Shown here: one piece after another, positions 62,023 to 64,000 of the stretch
Layout: every line of letters begins with the position of its first letter
Position numbering within the stretch: position 1 is the first letter of the stretch
Assembly (NCBI RefSeq): GCF_001870735.1
Contig: NZ_MORL01000011.1
Location: 1-64,000, forward strand
Length of the DNA: 64,000 nucleotides
Direction of reading: 5' to 3'
Source of the DNA: Arsenicibacter rosenii
GTDB taxonomy: Bacteria > Bacteroidota > Bacteroidia > Cytophagales > Spirosomataceae
The notes under the pieces: model-generated
Told to the model about the DNA's origin: nothing
What the model saw: only the letters and a program-made list of their open reading frames with translations
The model's database searches: none
Translations under genes and position numbers: made by a program

Positions 62023-63427
62023 TCTTGAAATCAAAATAAGCTTTGGCGTTTCCGTAACAAATATTCTGCACTACCTGACCAATCCAGTTGATGTCGTCTG
62101 GAAGCTCGCCGTTTTCGACATCATTTCCAAACAGATTGCAGAGGATACGACGGAAATACTCGTGACGCGGGTACGACAGGAAACTGCGTGAGTCGGTCAG
62201 CATACCAACAAAGCGGCTCAGTAGTCCCATGTTAGATAAAGCATTCATTTGCTTTTCCATACCCTCTTTTTGGTCTAAAAACCACCAGCCTGAGCCAAAT
62301 TGCACTTTCCCGGCCACTGAACCGTCGTTAAAATTGCCGATCATGGTTGCCATGAGGTCGTTATCGGCAGGGTTCAGGTTATACAGAATGGTTTTTGCCA
62401 GCTTATCGTTTTCGTCCAGTCGGTTCAGGAACTTCGCCAGCGCACGGCCCTGCGAGAAGTCGCCGATGCTGTCCCAGCCCGTATCCGGACCCAGCAAACG
62501 CAGCATGCGGGAGTTGTTGTTGCGGAGCGCTCCGAGGTGGAACTGTTGCGTCCAGCCCTTTTCCCAGTCCATTTCGGCCAGATAAATCAGCATGGCCGAT
62601 TTAAACGCCAGAATTTCGGCGTAGCTCAGTCCCTGCCCGCTACGGATTTTCCGGAAAATAGCCTTGATTTCAAGCTCGGTAAAATCTTCAGCATAGATCT
62701 GCTCCAGCCCGTGGTCAGACAGCTGGCAACCCATTGCGGCAAAGAAGTCGTGCCGGTTACGCAGGGCGGCCATAAAGTCTTCGAACGAGGTAATATCGAT
62801 ACCCGCTGCTGCTGACAGCTTGTCAACGTAGGCATTGAATGTAGCCGCATCCTCAACCGCCATGGCCTTGTCGGGGCGGAACGTTGGCCGCACACTAACC
62901 TCCAGGTCTGACGCCGCAATCTGGCGGTGGTATTCCAGGGAGTCAATCGGGTCGTCGGTTGTACATACCGTTTCCACGTTCATTTTACGTAACAGGCTCC
63001 GCACAGAGTAATCCGGTGTCTGTAGTTTCGCGCTGCACTCGTCGTAAATGCGCCGGGCGCTGTTGCCGTTCAGGACCTCCGTTACCCCGAAATAGCGCTG
63101 CAATTCGAGGTGTGTCCAGTGGTACAACGGGTTCCGCATGGTATAAGGCACAGTCTCCGCCCATTTTTCAAACTTCGCAAAGTCTGACTGATCGCCGGTA
63201 CAATAGCTTTCGTGGATGCCATTGGTCCGCATGGCCCGCCACTTGTAGTGGTCGCCGTAGAGCCAGATCTGGGTCAGGTTTTCAAACTGTTTATCGGCGG
63301 CAATCTGATCCGGCGGCAGGTGGCAGTGATAATCAATGATCGGCATCTGCTTCGCGTAATCATGATAAAGCTCCCGCGCCGTCTCGGTCTGCAACAAAAA
63401 GTCTTCGTTTAGAAAGGGTTTCTTCAT
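61961..63427 (-). CDS. uxaC: Glucuronate isomerase (uronate isomerase)
   Basis: A 488-residue member of the amidohydrolase-superfamily uronate isomerases, converting glucuronate to fructuronate and galacturonate to tagaturonate. The metal motif is H34-x-H36 (IIDYHCHLPP); family segments include LYGDHYKWRAMRTNG, VCTTDDPIDSLEYH, and the late DSRSFLSYPRHEYFRRILCNL and NICYGNAKAYFDF. Homologues end at about this last point; here a 21-residue tail rich in charged residues continues and overlaps the kdgK start. ATG 63427 chosen because it begins the family N-terminus (MKKPFLNEDFLL). Confidence 0.95.
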   Translation of the reverse strand: MKKPFLNEDFLLQTETARELYHDYAKQMPIIDYHCHLPPDQIAADKQFENLTQIWLYGDHYKWRAMRTNGIHESYCTGDQSDFAKFEKWAETVPYTMRNPLYHWTHLELQRYFGVTEVLNGNSARRIYDECSAKLQTPDYSVRSLLRKMNVETVCTTDDPIDSLEYHRQIAASDLEVSVRPTFRPDKAMAVEDAATFNAYVDKLSAAAGIDITSFEDFMAALRNRHDFFAAMGCQLSDHGLEQIYAEDFTELEIKAIFRKIRSGQGLSYAEILAFKSAMLIYLAEMDWEKGWTQQFHLGALRNNNSRMLRLLGPDTGWDSIGDFSQGRALAKFLNRLDENDKLAKTILYNLNPADNDLMATMIGNFNDGSVAGKVQFGSGWWFLDQKEGMEKQMNALSNMGLLSRFVGMLTDSRSFLSYPRHEYFRRILCNLFGNDVENGELPDDINWIGQVVQNICYGNAKAYFDFKNDKSSNVRRGDDALVASAEL

Positions 63428-63549
63428 TATGTAATGAGTGATTGAGCGAATGGGTGATTGCGTGTCCGCCACTGCGGTAAATGGAGTCTTTGCCTGTTTC
63501 AGAACTGAGTAGCAATCGCTCATTCACACAATCACCCATTCACAAATTA
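63428..63549. repeat. Inverted-repeat-rich gap between uxaA and uxaC
   Basis: GAATGGGTGATTG (63448-63460) and CAATCACCCATTC (63529-63541) are perfect 13-bp complements around 68 nt, with further GTGATTGAGCG / CAATCGCTCA words between and before. It is the same word family as the 31211-31333 gap. It separates the first two genes of the uronate operon. Confidence 0.55.
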
Positions 63550-64000
63550 TTAAAGTGAAACGCCCCGTTTCCAGGGGATAAAATCATCTTGTCCGTGACG
63601 GACGGCACTGACTTCGATCTCGCCGCTGGCCACACCGATGATGTAGTCGAGCATGCGCTCTCCGGCTTCCTTCAGGGTTTCGTCCCCTTCAATGATCGAA
63701 CCGGCGTTGAAATCAATGATGTCGGGCATCCGGCGGGCGAGGGCCGTGTTGGTCGAAATTTTAACCACCGGCGCAATCGGGTTCCCGGTCGGCGTGCCCA
63801 GGCCGGTTGTAAATAAAACAACATTTGCCCCTGATCCTACTTCTGCCGTCGTCGATTCTACGTCATTTCCGGGCGTACAGAGCAAATTTAACCCTGGTTT
63901 AACACAAGGCTCCGGATAGTCGAGTACCGCCACGACCGGCGACGACCCGCCTTTTTTGGCCGCGCCCGCCGACTTAATGGCGTCGGTAATGAGTCCGTCG
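63550..64000 (-). CDS. uxaA: Altronate dehydratase, C-terminal part (cut by window end)
   Basis: The last 149 or so codons of a UxaA/GarD-type dehydratase, which turns altronate into KDG. Diagnostic segments are [52 protein letters not shown] and [14 protein letters not shown]. The reading frame is open to base 64000, so the start and N-terminal SAF domain lie outside the window; an internal GTG at 63933 is not the start. It is the first visible gene of the minus-strand uronate operon. A reductase (tagaturonate or fructuronate) is expected further upstream. Confidence 0.92.
   Translation of the reverse strand, partial: DGLITDAIKSAGAAKKGGSSPVVAVLDYPEPCVKPGLNLLCTPGNDVESTTAEVGSGANVVLFTTGLGTPTGNPIAPVVKISTNTALARRMPDIIDFNAGSIIEGDETLKEAGERMLDYIIGVASGEIEVSAVRHGQDDFIPWKRGVSL

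Overview
This 64 kb window looks like chromosome from a member of the Bacteroidota, most likely a Cytophagales bacterium close to Spirosoma or Rudanella. The signs are a SusC/SusD pair, a TonB receptor paired with a DUF4249 lipoprotein, large two-FtsX-domain permeases (one with the N-terminal prefix domain typical of that group), promoters of the TTTG / TAnnTTTG type, 7TMR-DISM histidine kinases, and G+C-rich genes separated by AT-rich gaps full of small palindromes. Genus placement is inference. I found no rRNA, tRNA, CRISPR array, prophage, transposase or plasmid gene.

Layout. 0-7.7 kb: three tandem ABC-type permeases without an ATPase gene. 7.8-9.7 kb: two exported proteins of unknown role, one a TPR protein with a degenerate Ppx/actin-like fold. 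10-16 kb: a TlpA-like thioredoxin protein and an RND efflux adaptor/pump pair. 16.2-18.6 kb: a Tat-exported TIM-barrel isomerase-fold protein and a Tat-exported Gfo/Idh/MocA oxidoreductase. 18.8-24.1 kb: assorted single genes (DUF1801, a second TlpA-like protein, a phytase-like esterase, methionine aminopeptidase, a DUF2306 membrane protein, a double SnoaL protein). 24.4-33.4 kb: a molybdenum hydroxylase locus of the CO dehydrogenase type, with MoxR ATPase, VWA protein, XdhC, CoxG, small, large (form II signature) and FAD subunits and a cysteine desulfurase. 33.5-41.4 kb: a ThuA-like protein, then a four-gene cell-surface cluster (hypothetical, TonB receptor, DUF4249 lipoprotein, MG2/plug-like protein). 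41.7-42.9 kb: a GH105-type hydrolase.

43-52.5 kb is the part I find most unusual. Five genes in one direction encode three related histidine kinases, a lone receiver protein and a receiver-adenylate cyclase. Divergent from them is a gene for a 1077-residue protein joining a transporter-like membrane domain, a long helical-repeat region and a C-terminal cyclic-nucleotide-binding domain. The simplest reading is a local circuit: kinases control the cyclase, and the cyclic nucleotide acts on the membrane protein. This is inference from gene content.

52.5-64 kb, minus strand: hexuronate catabolism (altronate dehydratase cut by the window end, glucuronate isomerase, KDG kinase, KDPG aldolase, ExuT-like transporter) ending in a strong terminator, then a SusC/SusD pair and an alpha/beta hydrolase. 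With the GH105 gene this suggests growth on uronate-containing plant polysaccharides.

The gaps carry several families of perfect or near-perfect palindromes. Some recur in the window with compensatory base changes in both arms, which indicates selection on the folded or palindromic form.
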